Positions 1-6,650 of a stretch of 18,782 nucleotides of DNA are shown here, piece by piece (position 1 is the first letter of the stretch; the number at the start of each line of letters is the position of its first letter). Source of the stretch: JBFFMO01 sp037968515 (GTDB lineage Bacteria > Myxococcota_A > Bradymonadia > Bradymonadales > Bradymonadaceae); contig JBBKVQ010000043.1 in NCBI GenBank assembly GCA_037968515.1, positions 1-18,782 of the forward strand, read 5' to 3'. The notes beneath the pieces were generated by a model. The model was not told the origin of the DNA, ran no database searches, and worked only from the letters and a program-made list of their open reading frames with translations. The translations under genes and the position numbers were made by a program.

Positions 1-1563
1 GTTGTGCGTTCGTTCATCGAAGAAGCCGCCAAAGGCGTCGATATCTTCCGGATTTTTGATGCGTTGAACTACGTGCCGAATATGGAACTGGCGATCGAAG
101 AAGTCGCCAAATCTGGCAAGATTGCAGAGGCGTGCATTTGCTATACGGGCGACGTTTTGAGCCCGAATGAACACAAGTACACGCTCGATTATTACGTGAA
201 ACTTGCCCAAGATCTTGAAAAACGGGGTGCGCATATTCTTGCAATCAAGGATATGGCGGGTCTATTGAAGCCCCTCAGCGCCGTGGCGCTAATCAAGGCT
301 TTGCGCGATTCGACCGACCTTCCGATTCACCTGCATACGCATGACACTTCGGGCAACGGGGTAGCGATGTATATGATGGCTGCCGAGGCCGGCGTAGACG
401 TCGTAGATTGCGCGCTTTCCAGTATGGCGGGGCTTACCAGCCAACCGTCGCTTAACGCCTTGGCCGCCGCGCTAGGGCCCGACCCACGCCGGCCTGACCT
501 CGACGTCGAGTCTCTGCAAGACCTCGCCGACTACTGGGAGCGGATTCGCGATATCTACTATCCGTTTGAATCGGGCATGAAGTCCGGAACCACCGATGTG
601 TACTTCCACGAAATCCCAGGCGGGCAGTACTCCAACTTGCGCCCCCGAGCGATTCAGCTTGGGCTTGGCGACAAGTGGAACCTGATCAAAACGACGTACC
701 ACGAGGTCAATCTGGCCATGGGGAACATCGTGAAAGTGACTCCTACCTCAAAGGTGGTCGCCGACTTCGCGATGTTCCTGGTGCGCAACGACATGACCGT
801 CGAGGACCTTTTTGAGCGTCACGACGCCGGCGAGTCGTTCGATTTGCCGCAGTCCGTCGTGGACTTTTTCATGGGCCTGATTGGTCAGCCCTACGGCGGT
901 TTCCCCGAGAAGCTTCAGAAGATCGTGATTCGCGACAAAACGCCGTTCACCGATCGTGCGGGCCGCCATCTGTCCGATTATATCTGGGAGGACCACGACG
1001 AGACACTGAACTCCCTGCTCGAGCGCAAGCCCAGTCGTCGCGAACGCATCTCTCACGCACTGTACCCGAAGGTTTTTTCAGAAATGGCGTCAGAGCTTCG
1101 GGATTTTGGCGAATACGAGATGCTCGATACGATTCATTACCTATTCGGAATGGAAGTCGGCGAAGAGACCATGGTCGACATTGAGGACGGAAAAACCCTC
1201 GTCCTCAAGCTTTTGGCCACAGGCGAGTTGTCCGAGGATGGCTCAAGACGTGTGTATTTTGAGCTGAACGGCCAACCGCGCGAGGTCATCGTCATCGACC
1301 GTAGCGTCGAAACCACCGTGGATCGAAGACCCAAAGCCGATCGAACAAATCCGAATCATGTTGGTGCATCAATGCAGGGAAAAGTTCTGCAGGTTCTGGT
1401 AAAATCTGGCGATGCCGTGAAAAAAGGCGATGTTCTTATGACCACCGAGGCGATGAAGATGGAAACATCGATTACCGCGCCTCGGGCCGGAGTCGTGGAT
1501 CGCGTGGAGGCAGAAGTTGGAGTTTCGGTTTTGACCGGCGATTTGGTGGTCACTCTTAAATGA
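1..1563 (+). CDS. pyc: Pyruvate carboxylase, C-terminal part (5' end outside window)
   Basis: Biotin enzyme converting pyruvate, bicarbonate and ATP to oxaloacetate in the cytoplasm (anaplerosis). The reading frame is open to the first base, so the gene is truncated by the window edge and the GTG at base 4 is an internal Val. Counting residues from base 4, the carboxyltransferase half shows FRIFDALN (15-22), the carboxylated metal-ligand lysine in AIKDMAGLLKP (K82), the metal-binding HLHTHD (H111, H113) and the catalytic threonine in KVTPTSK (T246). The spacings K-to-H and K-to-T equal those I recall for Rhizobium etli PC. A tetramerisation/allosteric region with YPKVF follows, then a biotinyl domain with EAMKMET (biotin lysine K485). 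The ATP-grasp biotin carboxylase domain must lie upstream; about 635 residues are missing if it is a full-length single-chain enzyme. A separate PycB/oxaloacetate decarboxylase subunit is less likely because of the YPKVF region. Confidence 0.95.
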   Translation, partial: VVRSFIEEAAKGVDIFRIFDALNYVPNMELAIEEVAKSGKIAEACICYTGDVLSPNEHKYTLDYYVKLAQDLEKRGAHILAIKDMAGLLKPLSAVALIKALRDSTDLPIHLHTHDTSGNGVAMYMMAAEAGVDVVDCALSSMAGLTSQPSLNALAAALGPDPRRPDLDVESLQDLADYWERIRDIYYPFESGMKSGTTDVYFHEIPGGQYSNLRPRAIQLGLGDKWNLIKTTYHEVNLAMGNIVKVTPTSKVVADFAMFLVRNDMTVEDLFERHDAGESFDLPQSVVDFFMGLIGQPYGGFPEKLQKIVIRDKTPFTDRAGRHLSDYIWEDHDETLNSLLERKPSRRERISHALYPKVFSEMASELRDFGEYEMLDTIHYLFGMEVGEETMVDIEDGKTLVLKLLATGELSEDGSRRVYFELNGQPREVIVIDRSVETTVDRRPKADRTNPNHVGASMQGKVLQVLVKSGDAVKKGDVLMTTEAMKMETSITAPRAGVVDRVEAEVGVSVLTGDLVVTLK

Positions 1564-1583
1564 GTGCAGATTGAGGAAAGTTG

Positions 1584-2501
1584 ATGCGCTTTTTAATCAT
1601 TATGGGTCTGTTGGTGTTGAGTGGATGTGTCTTCCAAGACAGTCCAGAGGTCCCTGTGTCGACCGAAAATAACGTGGCCAATAATAGCGTGAACAACACC
1701 ACGGTCAGTAATAACTCTTCGAATAATAATACCGTCAACAACACGACGCCTGACCGCATGACGCTGAATTGCGAAAACTTTTGCGACCTTTTTCTGGGGG
1801 AATGTGCTTCCTCAAGCTGCACGTTGGTTGGTGATGTCGAACAGGCGCGTCGCGACCAACTCGAGATTTGCTTAGGTACGACAAGCTTCTCGTGCAGGGC
1901 GAGATACCAGAAGAACGATGACGGTTTCAGAATATTGGTGAACTCCTTTGAGGGCGTCGACTGTCTTGATCCAGTGGTTCAAAACGCCCGTTGTGAGACG
2001 TTTGGACACGATGCCTGTGGCTGCTCGGTGCCCGAGTTGCTGACGACCTGCACACAGGACGACCAATGTGTGTCGGATTCTCTCGACGGCAGGTGCCTCG
2101 GGGGCATAGGGGCGGACGATGGCGAGTGTTTTTATTTAGGGTGTTCAGTCGGTCAGGACGGTTCTGGCATCGCGATCGGCGATACGACCGGCTGCGGATT
2201 ACAAAATCCATGTATTGGCTCGGCCGATGGCGCCTCCTTTTGTTTGAAAGGTTGTTCGGAACCCAGCGATTGTCCAAGTGGTTTTGCATGTCGCCTTGAT
2301 CGGGAAGTGGACGCCGTCACAATCGGATATTGCGACAAGACCTGCGGGAATGGTGGCCGATGCGTCGGCGACCGCGATGTCTGCGCCTCTCCGACTGGTG
2401 TCGAACGATTCTGCGCGGTTGGCTGCGACACGGACAACCTTTGTGAGGTTGGGACTTGTGATGGTGCCAACGCGGAAGGTAAGCGTTACTGCATTGAGTA
2501 A
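1584..2501 (+). CDS. Cys-rich lipoprotein with Asn/Thr-rich linker (tandem partner 1)
   Basis: Predicted outer-membrane lipoprotein of 305 residues, function unknown. The ATG at 1584 is chosen because GAGG at 1573-1576 sits 7 nt upstream; an adjacent in-frame TTG at 1581 would crowd that site. A hydrophobic signal peptide ends in lipobox LSGC (Cys15). Residues 29-55 are almost wholly Asn, Thr, Ser and Val, a flexible tether of the kind common in myxobacterial lipoproteins. The remaining 250 residues hold about 30 cysteines in short EGF- or knottin-like spacings (for example CSEPSDCPSGFAC), suggesting a disulfide-stabilised surface domain. It begins 20 nt after pyc and may be co-transcribed with it. 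The first residues after the lipid anchor (CVFQDSP) match the next gene (CVFQENP), so the two share an N-terminal module. No enzyme motif was seen. Confidence 0.85.
   Translation: MRFLIIMGLLVLSGCVFQDSPEVPVSTENNVANNSVNNTTVSNNSSNNNTVNNTTPDRMTLNCENFCDLFLGECASSSCTLVGDVEQARRDQLEICLGTTSFSCRARYQKNDDGFRILVNSFEGVDCLDPVVQNARCETFGHDACGCSVPELLTTCTQDDQCVSDSLDGRCLGGIGADDGECFYLGCSVGQDGSGIAIGDTTGCGLQNPCIGSADGASFCLKGCSEPSDCPSGFACRLDREVDAVTIGYCDKTCGNGGRCVGDRDVCASPTGVERFCAVGCDTDNLCEVGTCDGANAEGKRYCIE
1668..1748 (+). repeat. Low-complexity Asn/Thr linker coding repeat
   Basis: Degenerate AAT/AAC and ACN codons encode the Asn-Thr-Ser tether (residues 29-55) of the first lipoprotein. The codons vary, so this looks like selection on composition and not a recent microsatellite expansion. 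Confidence 0.7.
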
Positions 2502-2542
2502 AATCGGGTTATTGATTGTTGAATGGGTTTGTAGGGAAATTC

Positions 2543-3994
2543 ATGCGCAAGTTTTTGTTGGTAAGTTTGTTGTTTTCAGTTGGTTGTGTATTTCAAGAAA
2601 ACCCGGTGATATCGGGCAATCCGGAAGACGATAACGCGACGAATAATCTGTTGAATAACTCGACGTCGAACAACACGACTAATAACGCGTCAAACAACGT
2701 CACGAACAACACCAATAACACGAACAACACGACCAATAACGCCACGAACAACCAGACGACCACCACCGAATGCTTTCCCCAACCAACTTTTTGTGAAGGG
2801 TATTTTAATTGTGGGACTGGGACTTACGACCTGCCGAATGATTTCACTTGTGAGTACAATTGCGGAACATGCCTCGGGGACTCTCGCTGCCTCCCATCGG
2901 TCGATATTTGCACCTCCAAATCGCCAATTCTGACTGACCCCATGTCTCAGTATGCCGTGGAGTTCGATGATTCCCGTGATGGAATGGCCGTTTTATGGGG
3001 AAATAATAGTTTTGGTATTTTGAGGCTCGACGGATCTTATGTGCAACTCAAGTACGGCGTTGCTCCTGTAGTTACGAACACGGCAATTTCGGCCAGTCCC
3101 ACCAAATGGGTGGCATTAGGAAGAGGCAGTGCCAGCAGCGTTGTTATCGGCGTGAACGGGTCAAGCGAAACTGATTATCAGGAGATCCTAGGGAGCATGG
3201 GGTCGGGTTTTGGTACGGACGTCGCGTTGTCCGATGTTGAAAGAATTGGCGGTGATATAGACCGTGAAAGCGGTTTTGGCGTTGTTGGAGCGCCGGGGGA
3301 TGCTAACGCGTTCATCATCCAAAAGACCGCGGCGACCGACTGGAAGATCATTGATGAAGGCTCCGGTCTACGGGCTCTTTTGCAGACGAACCCCTTGGCT
3401 TTTGGGGAACGTGTCGCAATCTCACCAGGCGGAAAGACAATTTTAGTGCGTTCCTCCGACGGCATCGAGGTGTTTCGTTGGGACTCTACGAGTAACGCCT
3501 GGGCGTTCGATCAGAGGTTGACCTTTGATGGTCAAGAGGCCTTCGGCGAACGCTTTGCAATAAGTGACGATTTTGCCGTGGTCGCTTCAGAACGAAGACT
3601 GAATTTTTATCCTGTTCAACCAGGCAACTCTCTTGGGGAGAACGTCAAAACGGTTATTTTGAGCAGCGACCCATCGATGCGGGACGTAAAGATCATTTCT
3701 GCAGGGAACAACAAAACCGTGGTTTTTGCTTTGATTGAGCAAGACGACGTATCAAGCGTTCAGCTGTGGCAGCCACCTCAAGATACTCAGCAGCCCCAAG
3801 GAGACTGGATTCTCACCAATACGATCGTGCAATCAGACCTAGGCTTCGACCAGTTTTTGGCCGTTGGAGCCGGAGTCATAAAAGATCCGTCGTCGCCCCT
3901 ACCGGTGCCCGTCCTTGTCCTGAATGGTCTTGAACAGCAGACGTTGCTCAAAACTCAGCTGCTGCCGCTTGTCCCGACTCGCGCAGAACCCTAG
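2543..3994 (+). CDS. Lipoprotein with Asn-rich linker, small Cys-rich module and FG-GAP-like repeats
   Basis: Predicted surface lipoprotein of 483 residues. The start is ATG 2543, with AGGGA at 2533-2537 as ribosome binding site; an upstream in-frame start at 2516 would put nine extra residues before a typical signal peptide and has no clear site. The lipobox is SVGC (Cys15). Residues 31-75 form an Asn/Thr tether, longer than in the previous gene. Eight cysteines between residues 77 and 123 make one compact module. The C-terminal 340 residues lack cysteine and contain repeats starting near 222, 286 and 333 of the pattern FG-x-x-V/F-A-I-S followed by a short strand and VFRWD or NFYPVQ, resembling FG-GAP/beta-propeller repeats of secreted adhesion-type proteins. 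A propeller is inferred; ligand and role are unknown. The gene follows its partner by 41 nt and its stop overlaps the convergent gene's stop. Confidence 0.87.
   Translation: MRKFLLVSLLFSVGCVFQENPVISGNPEDDNATNNLLNNSTSNNTTNNASNNVTNNTNNTNNTTNNATNNQTTTTECFPQPTFCEGYFNCGTGTYDLPNDFTCEYNCGTCLGDSRCLPSVDICTSKSPILTDPMSQYAVEFDDSRDGMAVLWGNNSFGILRLDGSYVQLKYGVAPVVTNTAISASPTKWVALGRGSASSVVIGVNGSSETDYQEILGSMGSGFGTDVALSDVERIGGDIDRESGFGVVGAPGDANAFIIQKTAATDWKIIDEGSGLRALLQTNPLAFGERVAISPGGKTILVRSSDGIEVFRWDSTSNAWAFDQRLTFDGQEAFGERFAISDDFAVVASERRLNFYPVQPGNSLGENVKTVILSSDPSMRDVKIISAGNNKTVVFALIEQDDVSSVQLWQPPQDTQQPQGDWILTNTIVQSDLGFDQFLAVGAGVIKDPSSPLPVPVLVLNGLEQQTLLKTQLLPLVPTRAEP
2633..2767 (+). repeat. Low-complexity Asn/Thr linker coding repeat (longer copy)
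   Basis: About 45 codons, mostly Asn, Thr, Ser and Ala, in an irregular NNxT rhythm. It tethers the second lipoprotein. Codon use is mixed (AAC/AAT, ACG/ACC/ACT), though short AAC-AAC-ACG runs recur and could support slippage in length. Confidence 0.75.
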
Positions 3995-4578
3995 TTCGAA
4001 CGTTCTAGCGGGTAGCTCTGACCCGCAAGGCGCAGCTCGATGGAGTCCACACCCACGCGTCCAAAAGTGATGGTGTGGGCGGTATCTGGAAACAGACATT
4101 CAGCATTTTGAGACGGGATATCACAGACTTTCTGCTGGGCAGCATCAATGGTCTTGAGCGTCACGGCTGCCAAACAACCCGGCTGACATGGGTTGAAAAA
4201 GAACGTCGAATCGACGCTCTTTCCGTTGAAGTTCCCAGTCACATTCATGGACAGTCGATCGGCGTTCGACACATTAAAAGTGAGGGTCCCGGCGTCGCCG
4301 ACGTAGGTTCCACAATTTAGGTTGTCGAAGACGTCAGCACAGCTGTCGACCGATATTTGTGGTGTGGCGCTGGTGCGCATCGAGATGAACGATCCAAAGG
4401 TATCGGTTGCCGAGGCGCGGTAGGGGTAACATCCGAGATCCGTTGGGTTAGGGGCATACGTGGCAGCTTCCCAGCCGGACTTCGCAGCATAATCGACCGG
4501 TTCAACCTGCCGACATTCAGCCGGCTCATCGTCGCTGCATGCCGACAGGGCCAAAATCACCAACACGAAATGACGCAT
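3991..4578 (-). CDS. Small lipoprotein, function unknown
   Basis: Predicted lipoprotein of 195 residues with signal peptide MRHFVLVILALSAC; lipobox LSAC, Cys14, followed by Ser-Asp. Two adjacent ATGs exist (4581 and 4578). The second is chosen because the purine run GGGGGA (4587-4582) ends directly at the first ATG, leaving no spacer for it. Either start overlaps the stop of the upstream gene (TGA 4580-4578), so the two genes are translationally coupled. The mature part has eight further cysteines, including CQPGC near the middle, and looks beta-rich with alternating polar/hydrophobic stretches such as VSNADRLSMNVTGNF. No family recognised. Its TAG stop shares a CTAG palindrome with the stop of the convergent lipoprotein. 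It could be a lipidated accessory to the upstream protein. Confidence 0.82.
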   Translation of the reverse strand: MRHFVLVILALSACSDDEPAECRQVEPVDYAAKSGWEAATYAPNPTDLGCYPYRASATDTFGSFISMRTSATPQISVDSCADVFDNLNCGTYVGDAGTLTFNVSNADRLSMNVTGNFNGKSVDSTFFFNPCQPGCLAAVTLKTIDAAQQKVCDIPSQNAECLFPDTAHTITFGRVGVDSIELRLAGQSYPLERSN

Positions 4579-5387
4579 CATTCCCCCAGGATCATATCGA
4601 TCTCGTTGCCGTCTGTGGTACCGCGCCAACCCGGCGACACAATCCAAGCTTTCTTTTTGCGTCCCAGATGGGTCGCCAGTCGCAGGTGGTCTTGCTCGCT
4701 GTCGGGATCAAAACTCCACTTGATGCCAACCGGGCGATCCGGAACACCAAATTCGGCGCCGCCTCGAGCCATCTCGAGCAACATGTCCTGTTCGGGCAAG
4801 TTCAGGTGATAGACAAAACTATCCTGTGGGTGGGTGTGCACTGGCGGGCGATGCACCAAGATCTGCATCGGGCCAAATCGCGCATGAACCCGGATTGCTG
4901 GATTATTGAACTGCGTCACTCCCACCTGTTTTGTGGCCCCCAAAACCGCCAGTGCAAGAGCTTTGGTCCGGGTTGCGATCCCATGGCCGGGCACCACACT
5001 GTGAAGCGAAAATCCGCTTACACAGCCGGGCTCCATGGCCAACGCTGCGCAATATTCCGAGATCGGAACCATGCCCTCGTAATCGTCTTCCAATTCCAAG
5101 AGCTCCCACAACTCGTCGTCGATGGAATCGGAGTGGGCCATGAAGCCGATCATCGCGGTGGGTAGAATCGCACAATCCAACATGACCCAAAGAGGCATTC
5201 CCATGTCTTTGGGGCCGCCGAAGGCAACTTGATTGTTGTTGTTGAGGATATAACAAAAGTCAGTGTTAGCCTCGTCCTCAACCAAAAGCACTTCGATGTC
5301 TTCGCCCAGATCGAGGTCAAGGTTCAAGTGATCGACGTTGTGGCCAAAGGTCAACACGTACGGAATCAGCGCGTCTAAAACATCCAT
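4578..5387 (-). CDS. Hypothetical cytoplasmic protein
   Basis: A 269-residue protein that I do not recognise. The ATG at 5387 is preceded by AGGG (5394-5391) and, further up, GAGG (5400-5397). There is no signal peptide or membrane segment, so a cytoplasmic location is inferred. The N-terminal half is acidic (stretches rich in D, L and E such as NLDLDLGEDIEVLLVEDEAN), with a short Asn run near residue 50; the C-terminal half is mixed and includes HRPPVHTHPQDSFVYHL, which has several histidines but no metal motif I can name. The coding frame is supported by continuity, the start signal and the overlap with the downstream lipoprotein gene. It is divergent from the envelope cassette across a 114-nt gap that must hold both promoters. 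Nothing nearby reveals its role. Confidence 0.75.
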   Translation of the reverse strand: MDVLDALIPYVLTFGHNVDHLNLDLDLGEDIEVLLVEDEANTDFCYILNNNNQVAFGGPKDMGMPLWVMLDCAILPTAMIGFMAHSDSIDDELWELLELEDDYEGMVPISEYCAALAMEPGCVSGFSLHSVVPGHGIATRTKALALAVLGATKQVGVTQFNNPAIRVHARFGPMQILVHRPPVHTHPQDSFVYHLNLPEQDMLLEMARGGAEFGVPDRPVGIKWSFDPDSEQDHLRLATHLGRKKKAWIVSPGWRGTTDGNEIDMILGE

Positions 5388-5455
5388 GAACCCTATCCTC
5401 GCTTAGAATCGGCGGAACCATACCACTGTCTGCCGCATCTTTCATTCTCGAAGGC

Positions 5456-5475
5456 ATGTTCCCATGCTAGAACAT
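5456..5475. promoter_or_regulatory. Candidate operator dyad in the divergent intergenic region
   Basis: Perfect 6-bp inverted repeat ATGTTC-N8-GAACAT in the 114-nt gap between divergent genes. Its right arm overlaps the candidate -10 hexamer TAGAAC, a place where a bound repressor would block transcription. A 6-bp arm can occur by chance, so this is tentative. Confidence 0.35.
5465..5473 (+). promoter_or_regulatory. Candidate extended -10 promoter of the envelope cassette
   Basis: TGCTAGAAC carries the TG extension plus a 4/6 match to TATAAT, ending 28 nt before the GTG start of the Ig-like lipoprotein. No good -35 is visible at 16-18 nt. The arrangement matches the candidate promoters at 11867 and 12559. 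Confidence 0.35.
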
Positions 5476-5501
5476 CTGCGAATCGAGCGAGGAGTGTACG
5501 G

Positions 5502-6650
5502 GTGAAAAAAATAGCGCTTGGAATTTTGACCTTGGCCCTCTTGGCTGGCTGTGGCCGGACCTTTGAGCCGTATTGGAGGATCTTAGATTTCCGCGTGTTG
5601 GCGGTCAAATCAAGTCTTCCAGAGATCCGTCCAGGTCAGACCGCTCAGATCGAGGCGCTGACGTACACCAACACCGAAGACCCCATCACGTATCAGTGGG
5701 AGTGGTGCCCTTTCCGCACGTCAGGTGGTGACGGATTTGAGTGTCCGTTAACCCCAGAAGAGCTGAGTCAGATTCTGTCGGCGCAACTCGCCCAGACCGA
5801 CGGACCACCGTTGATGATTCCGCCCTTTGATTTTGATCTGGGCACCAACGAAACGGCCGAATTTTCCTACCCAGCACCGCAAGCGCTATTGCTCCAATAC
5901 TGCGAATCCATTCAGGCGTTTGCGGCCAACGCACCGCCTGAGATCGCAGCAGCTGTGCCGGTGGTCGATTGCTCGCGCGGTTTGGAAGTTTCTTTGCGTC
6001 TGATTGCGACATCGGGCGGCAAAAAAATCATCGTCGGCAAACGCATTAATCTATGGCTTGGGTCAACCGGCGCGAACCAGAATCCTGAGGTGGTCGACAT
6101 CCAGATTCGTCCAGCGGACGCGGCCTCCGCGGCATTCCTGCGTGAGCAAGGCGTCACTTGGGTTCAGGACCCCGCACTCGAGCCCGGCCTGTGGTGGGTC
6201 AGCATTCCATCAAATGGGTCGTTGGATGTTTACGCGAATACGACGTTCGAAACCCGCGCGCTGGTCGACCCGGTCTCGATTGATATTTGGGAGCCTCCGG
6301 CCCCACAAGGTGCCGCAACCGAATTCCTGCCTGCGGAACGGGAAGTCGTTGTCTATCGATGGATGACCACAACAGGTACTTACGACCCAAGCGAACGCAT
6401 CTTTAAGGACACCCTAAACACCTTGGAACTTGCATCGATTGTTGAGTTCAAATTATCGCAAAAAGGCGATGACGGTGATTTTGACGATGACGGTATTGCC
6501 GACAGTCAGGACCCTTGTCCGGCAACCCCTGTGACTGGCGATCGCGCCGAAGAAGATTGCAGTGTGGAGATTTGGTCGATCGTTCGAGACGGTCGACTTG
6601 GTGCGGATTGGGCCCAACGAAGCCTCAAGGTCGTGGGGGTTCGGAAATGA
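5502..6650 (+). CDS. Ig-like lipoprotein with a calcium-binding-type Asp motif, partner of the TonB receptor
   Basis: Predicted lipoprotein of 382 residues. It starts with GTG at 5502, placed by a strong GAGGAG (5489-5494) 7 nt upstream and the typical leader that follows; lipobox LAGC, Cys17. Two beta-sandwich-like halves are suggested by DFRVLAVKSSLPEIRPGQ (about 29-46), typical of Ig/cadherin-like domains in myxobacterial lipoproteins, and by NQNPEVVDIQIRP near 195. Near the C-terminus an Asp-rich segment, DGDFDDDGIADSQDPCP (about 325-341), matches the thrombospondin type 3/EF-hand-like calcium motif found in outer-membrane proteins. Its stop overlaps the start of the TonB-dependent receptor (ATGA), so the two are translationally coupled. 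This suggests, without proving it, that it is a surface lipoprotein working with the receptor, as SusD-like proteins do with SusC, though it is not a SusD homologue by eye. Confidence 0.87.
   Translation: MKKIALGILTLALLAGCGRTFEPYWRILDFRVLAVKSSLPEIRPGQTAQIEALTYTNTEDPITYQWEWCPFRTSGGDGFECPLTPEELSQILSAQLAQTDGPPLMIPPFDFDLGTNETAEFSYPAPQALLLQYCESIQAFAANAPPEIAAAVPVVDCSRGLEVSLRLIATSGGKKIIVGKRINLWLGSTGANQNPEVVDIQIRPADAASAAFLREQGVTWVQDPALEPGLWWVSIPSNGSLDVYANTTFETRALVDPVSIDIWEPPAPQGAATEFLPAEREVVVYRWMTTTGTYDPSERIFKDTLNTLELASIVEFKLSQKGDDGDFDDDGIADSQDPCPATPVTGDRAEEDCSVEIWSIVRDGRLGADWAQRSLKVVGVRK

Noticed and set aside
1..6. Gene start at the GTG at base 4
   Set aside because: The frame is open upstream and the protein begins in the middle of the pyruvate carboxylase carboxyltransferase domain, so this is an internal codon.
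4539..5165. Plus-strand open frame (208 residues)
   Set aside because: It is antisense to the hypothetical minus-strand gene, which has a start signal and is coupled to a lipoprotein. The plus frame has no signal or motif.
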